Assembly: GCA_050747245.1 (NCBI GenBank)
Contig: JBOGNO010000004.1
Span: 124,001 to 188,000 of the forward strand
Direction of reading: 5' to 3'
Source: JBOGNO01 sp050747245
Lineage (GTDB): Bacteria > Acidobacteriota > Terriglobia > Acidiferrales > UBA7541
DNA: 64,000 nucleotides
Of this stretch, positions 35,201 through 42,184 are shown piece by piece. The notes under the pieces were generated by a model that made no database searches, had not been told where the DNA came from, and saw only the letters and a list, made by a program, of their open reading frames with translations. A program made the position numbers and the translations under genes. How positions within the stretch are numbered: the first letter of the stretch is position 1; each line of letters begins with the position of its first letter.

Positions 35201-35664
35201 GCGGACCAAACGTGATGAAGGGATACCTGGGGAAACCGGAGCGGACTGCGGAGGTGTTGCGCGATGGCTGGTACATGACGGGCGACATCGCTGCGCTCGA
35301 CGAAGACGGATTTCTGACGATTACGGACCGGCTGAGCCGGTTCAGCAAGATTGGCGGAGAAATGGTGCCGCACATCAAAGTGGAAGAGCATTTGCAGGAC
35401 ATTGCGGGGCTCGCCGAGCAGACATTCGTGGTGACGGGAGTGCCCGACGGCAAAAAGGGCGAGCGCCTAGTTGTGCTGACGACCCTCGAGGAGGATAAAT
35501 CAAAGGAAGCGATGGCGAAGCTCGCCGAATGCGGCTTGCCCAATCTCTGGATACCGCGGGCGAACCAGGTCTTTCATGTGGAAAAGATTCCCGTGCTGGG
35601 CACGGGCAAACTGGATTTGCGTGCGGTGCGCGAGATGGCTATTCGGCTTTCCGGAACGGAGTAA
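32236..35664 (+). CDS. aas: Three-domain lysophospholipid transporter / acyltransferase / acyl-ACP (CoA) synthetase fusion
   Basis: A 1142-residue protein. Residues about 15-425 are an MFS transporter like LplT, with FFSMAGGYFADRYSKRSV as the loop 2-3 motif. About 430-625 is a PlsC-type acyltransferase with FVSNHMSFVDAL (HxxxxD) and FAEGQITRIG. About 655-1140 is an AMP-forming ligase with FSSGSTGEPKGVMLTH and GWYMTGDIAALDEDGF. Enterobacteria have LplT and Aas as neighbouring genes; here all are one chain. It would import lysophospholipid and re-acylate it in the inner membrane. The ATG at 32236 starts a short cytoplasmic arm. The nuclease-like gene follows by 6 bases. Confidence 0.88.
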   Translation: MSHTATTMEAPDKRGWQRGFWSLIATQFQNAFNDNALKFLVIYIIVAMNFTPHQRDSLVFVVSALFALPFIFFSMAGGYFADRYSKRSVVIGVKLMELGVMAFAIMAFRLHNLTLECAGVFLISTQAALFGPSKYGLLPELLPDRELSWGNGVLELGTFLGSITAVMASGILAERYLGREAIAGFLLLGCTCVGLATSLGITRVPAADPARKFRWNPFGDFSDQLKLIRADRVLGWAVLGNTYLWFLAALLQLTVVIFGKFVLRVDDTHTSYLQIGLSIGIGLGSFAAGYLSGGKIEYGLIPLGAVGMTVVGGLLYPFGHGMGSAEILLALLGFFGGFFAVPLNALIQHRPRPEHKGGVLAAANLLSFVGVLAAGGAYYLFSGVLHQTARGIFLDGAVLTLLATAYSIYLLPDSLVRLVLWLATHTIYRITAEGRENIPKEGGALFVSNHMSFVDALLLIASTDRPIRFLILKEIYDLPVVKPFMKIIRAIPISSQLRPREMIRSLREASDAIRAGEIVCIFAEGQITRIGMLLPFRRGMERIMKGVDAPIVPVCLDGVWGSIFSFEKGRFVWKIPHRIPYPVTVVFGKAMPATATPFEVRAAVQKLSTEAYRHRKKRMKPIHRSFVRVAHRHPLRYAMGDARFPRMRFGAVLLRTIFLTRRLKKVWEGQDAAGILLPPSAGGALVNFAALLAGKIPVNLNYTASRETLQSCAEQCKLETVITSKILVERLQVEPPGKVLFLEDLAAKPKFGEKLAALLLWLLPGRWLERFLRDGPPAQIDDLATIIFSSGSTGEPKGVMLTHYNIGSNIEQLDQTFMLDRKDCLLGVLPFFHSFGFTVTLWLPAVLGVGVVFHPSPLDLAAISELVRKYEVTFLLSTPTFLQSYLRRCSPEDFGSVQFVLVGAEKLPERLALAFEDRFGIRPLEGYGCTECSPVVAVNTRDFRAPGFRQIGGKRGRIGHPLPGISVRIIDPETGEAREMDQPGLLLVSGPNVMKGYLGKPERTAEVLRDGWYMTGDIAALDEDGFLTITDRLSRFSKIGGEMVPHIKVEEHLQDIAGLAEQTFVVTGVPDGKKGERLVVLTTLEEDKSKEAMAKLAECGLPNLWIPRANQVFHVEKIPVLGTGKLDLRAVREMAIRLSGTE

Positions 35665-35670
35665 AACGCC

Positions 35671-36426
35671 ATGGCTGATGCGAGACTCGGAATCATCTCC
35701 GCGAAAGACCTGGGGGCAATGCGGCTGCCTGATTTTTGCCCGCGTTGTTTCTGGATCAAACGGCACAACGAAAATGATTTCCCTTTTCAGATACCCTTTC
35801 CGGGAATCTTCGGTTCCATCGATAAGTACACCAAGGACGCGATCCATCGCTATCTCGACAAAAACGGAAATTTGCCTGGATGGTATCCAGAGATTGGCGG
35901 TGTCTGCGGGTACGTCGCATCGAACGAAATCTACTATTCAAAATTCTTCGTGAACGACCCGGCCAGCAATGTGAAATTGCGCGGGAACCCGGACGACGTG
36001 CTGGAGCTCGCGAACGGCGGGTATCACATCGTAGATTACAAGACGGCACGCATTACGGGCACACAGGATGGGCTTTTCCCGATGTACGAGGGGCAATTGA
36101 ACGCCTACGCGTTTATCGCGGAAAAGATGTGGTTCAAGCCGGTCGAAGGACTCTCGCTGATTTACATGGAACCGCGCACCGAACTCGAATACGCGGAAGG
36201 CGAGGAAATGATCGGGCGCGGGGAATTCGAACTGCAATTCCGCGCGGTGCGAAAAGTCGTGGCCAACTCGGCGAAGGACATGATTCCGCCCCTGCTGCGC
36301 GAGTTTCGGAGGATTTTTGATCTCCCGGAAGCGCCCGCAGGACGCACAGACTGCGCGAATTGCGAGCGGCTATCCGATTTACTCGCGGTGCTGAGAAGAG
36401 GAGGAATTCCGCTCGGCGGTGTGTGA
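35671..36426 (+). CDS. PD-(D/E)XK nuclease-like protein, Cas4/RecB type
   Basis: A 251-residue protein. The nuclease core is visible as RGNPDDVLEL (metal Asp near 108), HIVDYKTA (Asp122, Lys124) and YEGQLNAYAFI (Gln142, motif of RecB/Cas4 enzymes). Two cysteine pairs, C23-x2-C26 near the N-terminus and C228-x2-C231 near the C-terminus, could hold an Fe-S cluster as in Cas4 and AddB, though with different spacing. No CRISPR array or cas genes are nearby. It follows the Aas-like gene by 6 bases, an odd pairing. The substrate is unknown: DNA-end processing is the family expectation. Confidence 0.7.
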   Translation: MADARLGIISAKDLGAMRLPDFCPRCFWIKRHNENDFPFQIPFPGIFGSIDKYTKDAIHRYLDKNGNLPGWYPEIGGVCGYVASNEIYYSKFFVNDPASNVKLRGNPDDVLELANGGYHIVDYKTARITGTQDGLFPMYEGQLNAYAFIAEKMWFKPVEGLSLIYMEPRTELEYAEGEEMIGRGEFELQFRAVRKVVANSAKDMIPPLLREFRRIFDLPEAPAGRTDCANCERLSDLLAVLRRGGIPLGGV

Positions 36427-36480
36427 AAGAAGGAGCCAGCTCGCTGCAAACTCCATGACAGAAGAAAGCCCCACACTTCG

Positions 36481-36494
36481 CCCGCGAAAGCGGG
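36481..36494. repeat. Short hairpin between convergent genes
   Basis: CCCGC-GAAA-GCGGG is a 5-base stem with a GNRA loop, in the 112-base gap where the nuclease and mlaD genes converge. The flanks (GCCCCACACTTCG before and GGGCACCC after) add partial pairing. It may be a weak two-way terminator or a member of a dispersed palindrome family. Confidence 0.35.
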
Positions 36495-36538
36495 GGCACC
36501 CGAAAAAGCAAAACGGAATAATCGCAAATCCGCGTGAA

Positions 36539-37615
36539 TCAGAAGATGGAAAATTTCACGTGGAGAAATTTCTTCGGATCCTTGCGGAAATCTGCGATGA
36601 GCAGCCGTAGGTCTCCGCTGAGTGCGGTCATATTGTCGTAGAGCTGGGGATCGGCGAAAAACTTTCCGGCCGTGCCTTCGTTGGAATTGAGCTTGGCGGT
36701 GGCATCGCGGACGTTGCCGGAAGCGTCGCGAATATTATTGTAGAGCGTGTCGTCCGTGACAAGCTTGCCGAGTGTGCCTTTGCCGGCTTGGACGTCGCTG
36801 AAAAATTTGTTGCCGTGTTCGATGAACTCCTTTGATTCCTGATAGACGGCCGGATCGTAGATGAGCTTGCCCATGGTGCCCTTCTGCTCGCGGACCGCGG
36901 AGAGCACCGATTCGGCGTGGCCCATCGTGGCGTTCGCTTTGTTGTAAAGCTCGTCGTTGGTGAGCAGCTTGCCGAGAGTGCCCTGCCCCTGCTGCGTGGC
37001 CGTGACCACGGCGTCGATTTTCGTCACCGCGCTATCCAGGTGATTGTAGAGCGTCGGGTCTTTGATGAACTTTCCGATGGTGCCCTGGCCTTGTTGCACG
37101 GAGTCCACGATTTGGCGGACCTGCACGGAAAGCGCGCCGAGGTTTTGCACCAGGTCGGCGCCGCGCTCGACGATTTGTTTGATGGCAACTTCTTCCTTGC
37201 CGGGCACAATACCGTTAGGAGGGATGACCGCTCCGGTGTGGCCGCGTTCGATGGTGACGTAACGGTTTCCGAGCAGACCTTCGGTGATGAGGCTGGCGTT
37301 GGAATCGGTGCGAACATACTCGGAGTATTTCTTGTTGATGCGCAGGACGAGCTCGATGTTGTCAGCCGGGCCCGTGGGATGCGGATTGAGCACAATGTCC
37401 TGCACGTTGCCGATATCTACGCCGGCGAGAGCGACGGGCGCGCCCACTTGCAAGCCGTCCACCTCCGGAAGATAGGTGTAGACCGTGTATTTGCCCCCAA
37501 AAATTCCGGCGCTGCCGGTGACGTAAAAAATCGCCAGCACGACGACGATCATCGCGAAGAGCACAAATAGCCCCACGCGGAGCTCAGTCCAGCTCACTTG
37601 CTTGTGTTGCGCCAT
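36539..37615 (-). CDS. mlaD: MlaD/Mce-family lipid-transport protein with tandem repeats
   Basis: The 358-residue protein has an N-terminal membrane anchor (about residues 13-33), an MCE domain (about 40-120, YLPEVDGLQVGAPVALAGVD), and then a helical region. The region holds five 34-residue repeats built on GTxGKL then LY (GTIGKFIKDPTLY, GTLGKLLTNDELY, GTMGKLIYDPAVY, GTLGKLVTDDTLY, GTAGKFFADPQLY), about residues 175-345. It is the substrate-binding subunit of an ABC transporter that moves phospholipids or other lipids between the membranes. It is the last gene of mlaE-mlaF-mlaD. Confidence 0.88.
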   Translation of the reverse strand: MAQHKQVSWTELRVGLFVLFAMIVVVLAIFYVTGSAGIFGGKYTVYTYLPEVDGLQVGAPVALAGVDIGNVQDIVLNPHPTGPADNIELVLRINKKYSEYVRTDSNASLITEGLLGNRYVTIERGHTGAVIPPNGIVPGKEEVAIKQIVERGADLVQNLGALSVQVRQIVDSVQQGQGTIGKFIKDPTLYNHLDSAVTKIDAVVTATQQGQGTLGKLLTNDELYNKANATMGHAESVLSAVREQKGTMGKLIYDPAVYQESKEFIEHGNKFFSDVQAGKGTLGKLVTDDTLYNNIRDASGNVRDATAKLNSNEGTAGKFFADPQLYDNMTALSGDLRLLIADFRKDPKKFLHVKFSIF

Positions 37616-37650
37616 GGTGATGCCTCCTCAGTGGCTTTGAAATTCATGAC

Positions 37651-38472
37651 CTATGCGACCGAAGCGAGAAAGCCTTTCAGGTACGGATCGGAAGAATCGA
37701 GAACCTGTTTGGTGTCGCCTTCAAAATAGTTGCGGCCGTCGCGCAGGACGACAACGTTTGTGGGATGCGCGGGACGGCCCCCGTTCTTGGCGACGGGAAC
37801 AACGCGATTGGCCGCGGCATCGAAAGAATAGTTGGCCAGCCCGAAAGCATCCTGCAGGCGGTGGGTGGCAAGCAGAGACGTCGCGCCGATGGTGTCGCGC
37901 AAGCGCAGAATGAGGGCGATGATGGTCTGCGAAGTGACCGGATCGAGGCCGGCGGTAGGGGAATCATAGAAAAGAATCTTAGGCCGATCCGCAACGGCGC
38001 GCGCGATGGCCACGCGGCGACGCATGCCGCCCGACAATTCCTCGGGAAGCTTCTCGAAGGCGTCTTCTAATTCGACAAAGCGGAGGGCTTCGCGGACGCG
38101 CGATTCGATTTCTTCCTCGGCAATTTTTTCCTCGGACATACGAAACGAGACGTTTTGGGCGACCGTCATCGAATCGAAGAGCGCGCCTTCCTGAAAAACG
38201 AATCCGATGTGGCGGCGAAACTCGAGCAAATCGGATTCGGTCATCTGCGCGAGATTGCGATCCATCACCAGTATCTCGCCGGAATCGGGGCGCAGCAGCC
38301 CGGCGGCGAGCTTCATGAGGAGGGTCTTTCCCGCGCCGCCTTCACCGAGGAGTACTTTTGTTTCGCCCGCAGAAACGTCGAATGAGACACCTTTGAGAAC
38401 TTCTCCTTCCCCGAATCCAATGTGGATATTGCGGAACGAAATGACGGGCCTGCCTGCGACACGTTCGCTCAT
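37651..38472 (-). CDS. mlaF: MlaF-like ABC transporter ATPase
   Basis: A 273-residue ABC ATPase: Walker A GEGGAGKT (residues about 43-50), Q-loop FVFQEGALF, signature LSGGMRRR, Walker B ILFYDSPTAGLDP, H-loop ATHRLQDAF. The catalytic glutamate after the Walker B Asp is Ser here (codon TCC), which normally blocks hydrolysis. The ending (VVVLRDGRNYFEGDTKQVL) resembles Mla-type ATPases. It works with MlaE and MlaD on either side. A perfect TATAAT lies before it, so it may also have its own promoter. Confidence 0.87.
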   Translation of the reverse strand: MSERVAGRPVISFRNIHIGFGEGEVLKGVSFDVSAGETKVLLGEGGAGKTLLMKLAAGLLRPDSGEILVMDRNLAQMTESDLLEFRRHIGFVFQEGALFDSMTVAQNVSFRMSEEKIAEEEIESRVREALRFVELEDAFEKLPEELSGGMRRRVAIARAVADRPKILFYDSPTAGLDPVTSQTIIALILRLRDTIGATSLLATHRLQDAFGLANYSFDAAANRVVPVAKNGGRPAHPTNVVVLRDGRNYFEGDTKQVLDSSDPYLKGFLASVA

Positions 38473-38520
38473 GAATGCATGCCTGCGCTCCAGAGCGGAA
38501 CGGGACGTGGCATAGACGGG

Positions 38521-38526
38521 ATTATA
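38521..38526 (-). promoter_or_regulatory. Possible internal -10 element before mlaF
   Basis: The minus strand reads TATAAT at 38526-38521, in the 82-base gap between the mlaE stop and the mlaF start. The -35 partner is poor. A second transcript for mlaF-mlaD is possible. Confidence 0.3.
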
Positions 38527-38554
38527 AACTCAAATGCAGCTCAACGCAGGGAGA

Positions 38555-39355
38555 TTAGATCCTGTAGATGTATAGCAGAATGCGGCTCATGAAAAAATCC
38601 ACGATCAAAACGGAAATGCAGGAAATCACGACCGCAGTGGTGGTGGCCCGGCCAACGCCTTGCGTGCCGCCACGCACTTTGAGGCCCTGATAACAGGCGA
38701 CAGTCGAGAGAATAAATCCAAACACAAGAGGCTTGCTGATGCCTTGAACCAGATCGCCGCCTTCGAGGGCCTGGATGGCGCGGGTCCAGAATTCGGTGAC
38801 GCCGAGACCCAGTGTCATATGCGCGACAATGAATCCCCCCACCAACCCGATGAAATCGAAAAGAGCGGTAAGCAGCGGCAACATGAGAACCGTGGCGACG
38901 ATGCGGGGGCCAATGAGTTTGCGAATCGGATCGGTGCCAAGCGCGCGCATGGCGTCCACCTGCTCGGTGACAACCATGGAACCCAGCTCCGACGCGATGC
39001 CGGAAGCATTGCGGCCCGAGACGAGCAGCGCCGTAATTACCGGGCCGAGTTCGCGCACCAGGGCAAGCGCTACGGCATCTCCGGTGAGTGCCTTTTCGCC
39101 GAAGCGCTCGAATTGCGCGGCGGTCTGCAAAACGGTGACGCCACCGATGAAGATTCCCGCAAGAAGAATGATGGGGAGTGAGCCAACTCCGATGACGTCC
39201 ATCTGTTCGAAAGTGTCAACGATGTAGCGGGGATGAGTGAAAATCTTACCAATGGATTCGACAACCAGAAGGGAATAATTTTGAAGCGCCAGAACCTGGC
39301 TTTTCAGCGCTCCCGCGATCGTGTTCGAAGAAGAAGTTTCGATTGGTTCGGACAT
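38555..39355 (-). CDS. mlaE: MlaE-like ABC transporter permease
   Basis: The protein has 266 residues from the ATG at 39355, which follows GGGAG on the minus strand; the open frame extends upstream but without family likeness. The MlaE permease region is clear: VGSLPIILLAGIFIGGVTVL, then LGPVITALLVSGRNASGIASELGSM split over helices, VTEQVDAMRALGTDP (the EQ loop touching the ATPase), and VACYQGLKVRGGTQGVGRATT. It is divergent from aroC, with the promoter region between them. Confidence 0.9.
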   Translation of the reverse strand: MSEPIETSSSNTIAGALKSQVLALQNYSLLVVESIGKIFTHPRYIVDTFEQMDVIGVGSLPIILLAGIFIGGVTVLQTAAQFERFGEKALTGDAVALALVRELGPVITALLVSGRNASGIASELGSMVVTEQVDAMRALGTDPIRKLIGPRIVATVLMLPLLTALFDFIGLVGGFIVAHMTLGLGVTEFWTRAIQALEGGDLVQGISKPLVFGFILSTVACYQGLKVRGGTQGVGRATTTAVVISCISVLIVDFFMSRILLYIYRI

Positions 39356-39455
39356 CGTCTCCCGGCACGGCTGGCAACACGCAGTCCGCCTGCGAGGAAG
39401 CCTAACGTCCGCGCCAGATGGCGTCAAGCTATACGAATCTAGGGCCGTGGTTTGC

Positions 39456-39484
39456 TTTACGCGGAAAGAAGGCTCCGGTAGAAT
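39456..39484 (+). promoter_or_regulatory. Promoter of aroC
   Basis: TTTACG (39456-39461) and TAGAAT (39479-39484) are 17 bases apart; the ATG follows 38 bases after the -10, with GGAGAGAG as the ribosome site. Confidence 0.5.
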
Positions 39485-39521
39485 CGCGTGTTTGCTCGTG
39501 TGAACGGAGAGAGAGCCGACA

Positions 39522-40694
39522 ATGTTGCGTTGGTACACGGCCGGGGAGTCGCACGGACAGGCGCTCGTGGCCTGGATCTCGGGGCTACCAGCGGGATTAA
39601 GCGTGGACTTTGCATTTATCGACCGAGAATTGCAACGGCGGCAGATGGGATACGGGCGCGGTGGGCGACAGCGAATCGAACACGACCAGGCGGAGTTTCT
39701 CTCCGGCGTGCGGCACGGTCAGACGATCGGGGCGCCGATCTCCATCCGCGTTGAAAACAAAGACTGGGCGAATTGGGAGCAGGCTCTGCCGGTAAAAGAT
39801 TTCACCGGCTCGGAAGCAGCGCGAAAAAAGCTGACCGCGCCGCGCCCGGGCCACGCCGATCTCGCCGGAACGCTCAAGCTCGACCTGCACGACGCGCGCT
39901 ACGTACTGGAGCGCGCTTCGGCGCGGGAGACAGCAGCGCGCGTGGCGGCGGGAGCGATGGCGAAGATGTTTCTGCGGGAAGCAGGAACGGGCGTGTTGAG
40001 CCATACCATCGGCGTCGGCAAAGTGCAGATGAGCCGCGCGGCGCAGTGGGAAGAAATTCAAACCGTCTGCGAAAATTTGCAATCGCCGCTGCGCTGCGTG
40101 GATAGCGCGACGGAAGTGAAAATGAAACTGGAAGTGGATCGCGCGCTGCGCGACGGCGACTCGGTGGGAGGAATCTTTGAGGTGGTCGCGCACAACGTGC
40201 CGCCGGGACTGGGAAGTCATGCGCAGTGGGATGAAAAACTCGATGGAAGGCTGGCGCGCGGCCTGATGTCCGTGCACGCGGTGAAAGCGGTGGAGATCGG
40301 CAGCGGAATCGAGAGCGCAGGTCTTCCTGGCTCGCGAGTGCAGGATGAAATCCGCTATGACGCGAAGAGAAAACGGTTCTCCAGATCATCGAATCGTGCG
40401 GGCGGTCTTGAAGGGGGAATCACGAACGGCGAGGACGTGGTGATTCGAGGTTACATGAAACCGATCTCGACGCTGCGTAAGCCGCTGCTGACCGCGGATC
40501 TGCAGACCAAGGAAGCGGTGAAGGCGGCGTATGAGCGCTCCGACCTGTGCGTCGTTCCTGCCGGAGGAATCGCCGGGGAGGCCATGGTAGCGCTCGTCCT
40601 GGCGGAGGCCTTTCTCGAAAAATTTGGAGGCGACTCGATGCGCGAGACACGCCGAAACATGGACGGATACTTGAAGCAACTGGAAGCGTTCTAA
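39522..40694 (+). CDS. aroC: Chorismate synthase
   Basis: A 390-residue enzyme making chorismate from EPSP, dependent on reduced FMN. The N-terminus LRWYTAGESHGQALVAWISG is the family signature 1. GYGRGGRQRIEHD, GVRHGQTIGAPISI and ERASARETAARVAAGA follow, the last being signature 3. Length and motif order are normal. It begins a plus-strand run leading to def and fmt 24 bases later, with which it may share a transcript. Confidence 0.94.
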   Translation: MLRWYTAGESHGQALVAWISGLPAGLSVDFAFIDRELQRRQMGYGRGGRQRIEHDQAEFLSGVRHGQTIGAPISIRVENKDWANWEQALPVKDFTGSEAARKKLTAPRPGHADLAGTLKLDLHDARYVLERASARETAARVAAGAMAKMFLREAGTGVLSHTIGVGKVQMSRAAQWEEIQTVCENLQSPLRCVDSATEVKMKLEVDRALRDGDSVGGIFEVVAHNVPPGLGSHAQWDEKLDGRLARGLMSVHAVKAVEIGSGIESAGLPGSRVQDEIRYDAKRKRFSRSSNRAGGLEGGITNGEDVVIRGYMKPISTLRKPLLTADLQTKEAVKAAYERSDLCVVPAGGIAGEAMVALVLAEAFLEKFGGDSMRETRRNMDGYLKQLEAF

Positions 40695-40718
40695 GCACGT
40701 CGAGGGAATGCAAAGCAG

Positions 40719-41228
40719 ATGATCCACACCATTGTGAAATACGGAAACCCCGTGCTGGAGACTCCCACAAAGCCGGTGGAGAAATTCGACGAAGATTTCG
40801 CGGCGCTCACCGAGGACATGTTCGAGACGATGTATGCGGCGCGGGGAGTGGGACTGGCGGCGCCGCAAATCGGGTTGGGGATGCGGCTGGCGGTGATCGA
40901 CGTTACCACCGGAAAGAATCCGGAAGCGAAGCTGGTGCTCGCCAATCCACAAATCACCCATGCCGAAGGCGAAGAGCGCGAAGAGGAAGGCTGCCTTTCG
41001 CTGCCGGGTTTTCGCGGATACGTGGTGCGTCCGAAATACGTCACGGTGAAAGCACAGGATGCCAGCGGAAAAGAATTTGAGATGCGCGGAGAAGGATTGC
41101 TGGCGCGCGCCTTCTGCCACGAGATTGACCATCTGAATGGCGTGCTCTTCATCGCGCATTTGAGCATGCTGAAACGCGATTTGATCCGCCGCAAAATCCG
41201 GAAAATGAAAAAAGCCGGGGAGTGGTAA
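40719..41228 (+). CDS. def: Peptide deformylase
   Basis: A 169-residue metalloenzyme removing the formyl group from new proteins. All three motifs are present: GVGLAAPQIG, EEGCLSLPG (metal Cys) and CHEIDHLNG (two metal His and the catalytic Glu). The C-terminal helix is Lys/Arg-rich. It overlaps fmt by 7 bases; the pairing with the formyltransferase is the usual one. Confidence 0.95.
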   Translation: MIHTIVKYGNPVLETPTKPVEKFDEDFAALTEDMFETMYAARGVGLAAPQIGLGMRLAVIDVTTGKNPEAKLVLANPQITHAEGEEREEEGCLSLPGFRGYVVRPKYVTVKAQDASGKEFEMRGEGLLARAFCHEIDHLNGVLFIAHLSMLKRDLIRRKIRKMKKAGEW

Positions 41229-42175
41229 GCGCGGTGGCGTTGCGGCTGGTGTTTTGCGGAACGCCCGAATTCGCGGTTCCTTCTCTCGAGCGGCTGCTCG
41301 CGGAGCCGGATTTTCAAATCGCAGCCGTGGTCACGCAGCCGGACCGGCCGCGTGGGCGAGGACGGGAGACCGCGAGTTCGCCCGTGAAGGACGCGGCGCT
41401 CGGTGCTAGCGTTCACGTTTACCAGCCGGAAAAAATCAAATCGGATTCGGCATACGAATTTTTCACTCGCGTCGCGCCGGACGTCGTAGTCATCATCGCC
41501 TATGGTCAGATCATCCCTGCAAAACTTATCGCTCTTCCGCGCCTGGGATGGATTAACGTCCATGCTTCCCTGCTCCCGAAATATCGCGGCGCGGCGCCGA
41601 TTCAATGGGCGATTGTTCGCGGCGAGACGCGCACGGGCCTGACCACGATGCAAATTGATGCGGGGCTCGATACCGGGCCCATGCTTTTGCGCTGGGAGAC
41701 GGAAATTTCGCCGGACGAAACGGCGCCGGAACTCAGCACGCGACTCGCGCAGGCCGGAGGGCCGCTGCTCGTTGAGACGCTGCGAAAACTGAGCCACGGC
41801 GAAATCGCGCCGCAGCCGCAGGATTCCTCTCAAGCAACATTAGCCCCTCCCCTCAAGAAAGAAGACGGCAGAATCGACTGGACGAAGAACGCGCGGGATA
41901 TTTACAACCGCATTCGCGGGCTGGAGCCCTGGCCGGGAGCGTTCACGGAATTTCGCGGAAAGACTTGCCACATTTGGGGCAATCCGCGAGAGTTCTCCGG
42001 GCATGACTCGGCGCCGGGAACGATTCTGGCGACGGCCAGCGAACTGACCGCAGTCTGCGGCGAGAGAAGCGCGCTGCGAATCGAAGCTGCCCAAATGGAA
42101 GGGCGCAAGAAACTCACGGCACCTGAATTCCTGAATGGAGCTCGAATCAAGCCGGGAGAGCGCTTCGGCGCCTAA
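41222..42175 (+). CDS. fmt: Methionyl-tRNA formyltransferase
   Basis: A 317-residue enzyme from a GTG overlapping def. It has LVFCGTPEFAVPSLE, VTQPDRPRGRGRE, and the active-site string NVHASLLPKYRGAAPIQWAI with the catalytic Asn-His and the SLLPKYRGAAP motif; DxG is in IDAGLDTGPML. The C-terminal tRNA-binding domain starts about residue 205 (DGRIDWTKNARDIYNRIRGL). It formylates initiator Met-tRNA using 10-formyl-THF. Confidence 0.95.
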   Translation: MVSAVALRLVFCGTPEFAVPSLERLLAEPDFQIAAVVTQPDRPRGRGRETASSPVKDAALGASVHVYQPEKIKSDSAYEFFTRVAPDVVVIIAYGQIIPAKLIALPRLGWINVHASLLPKYRGAAPIQWAIVRGETRTGLTTMQIDAGLDTGPMLLRWETEISPDETAPELSTRLAQAGGPLLVETLRKLSHGEIAPQPQDSSQATLAPPLKKEDGRIDWTKNARDIYNRIRGLEPWPGAFTEFRGKTCHIWGNPREFSGHDSAPGTILATASELTAVCGERSALRIEAAQMEGRKKLTAPEFLNGARIKPGERFGA

Positions 42176-42184
42176 ATCTCCGCC

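Noticed and set aside
35671..36426. A CRISPR-Cas locus suggested by the Cas4-like protein
   Set aside because: No repeat-spacer array and no other cas gene anywhere in the window.
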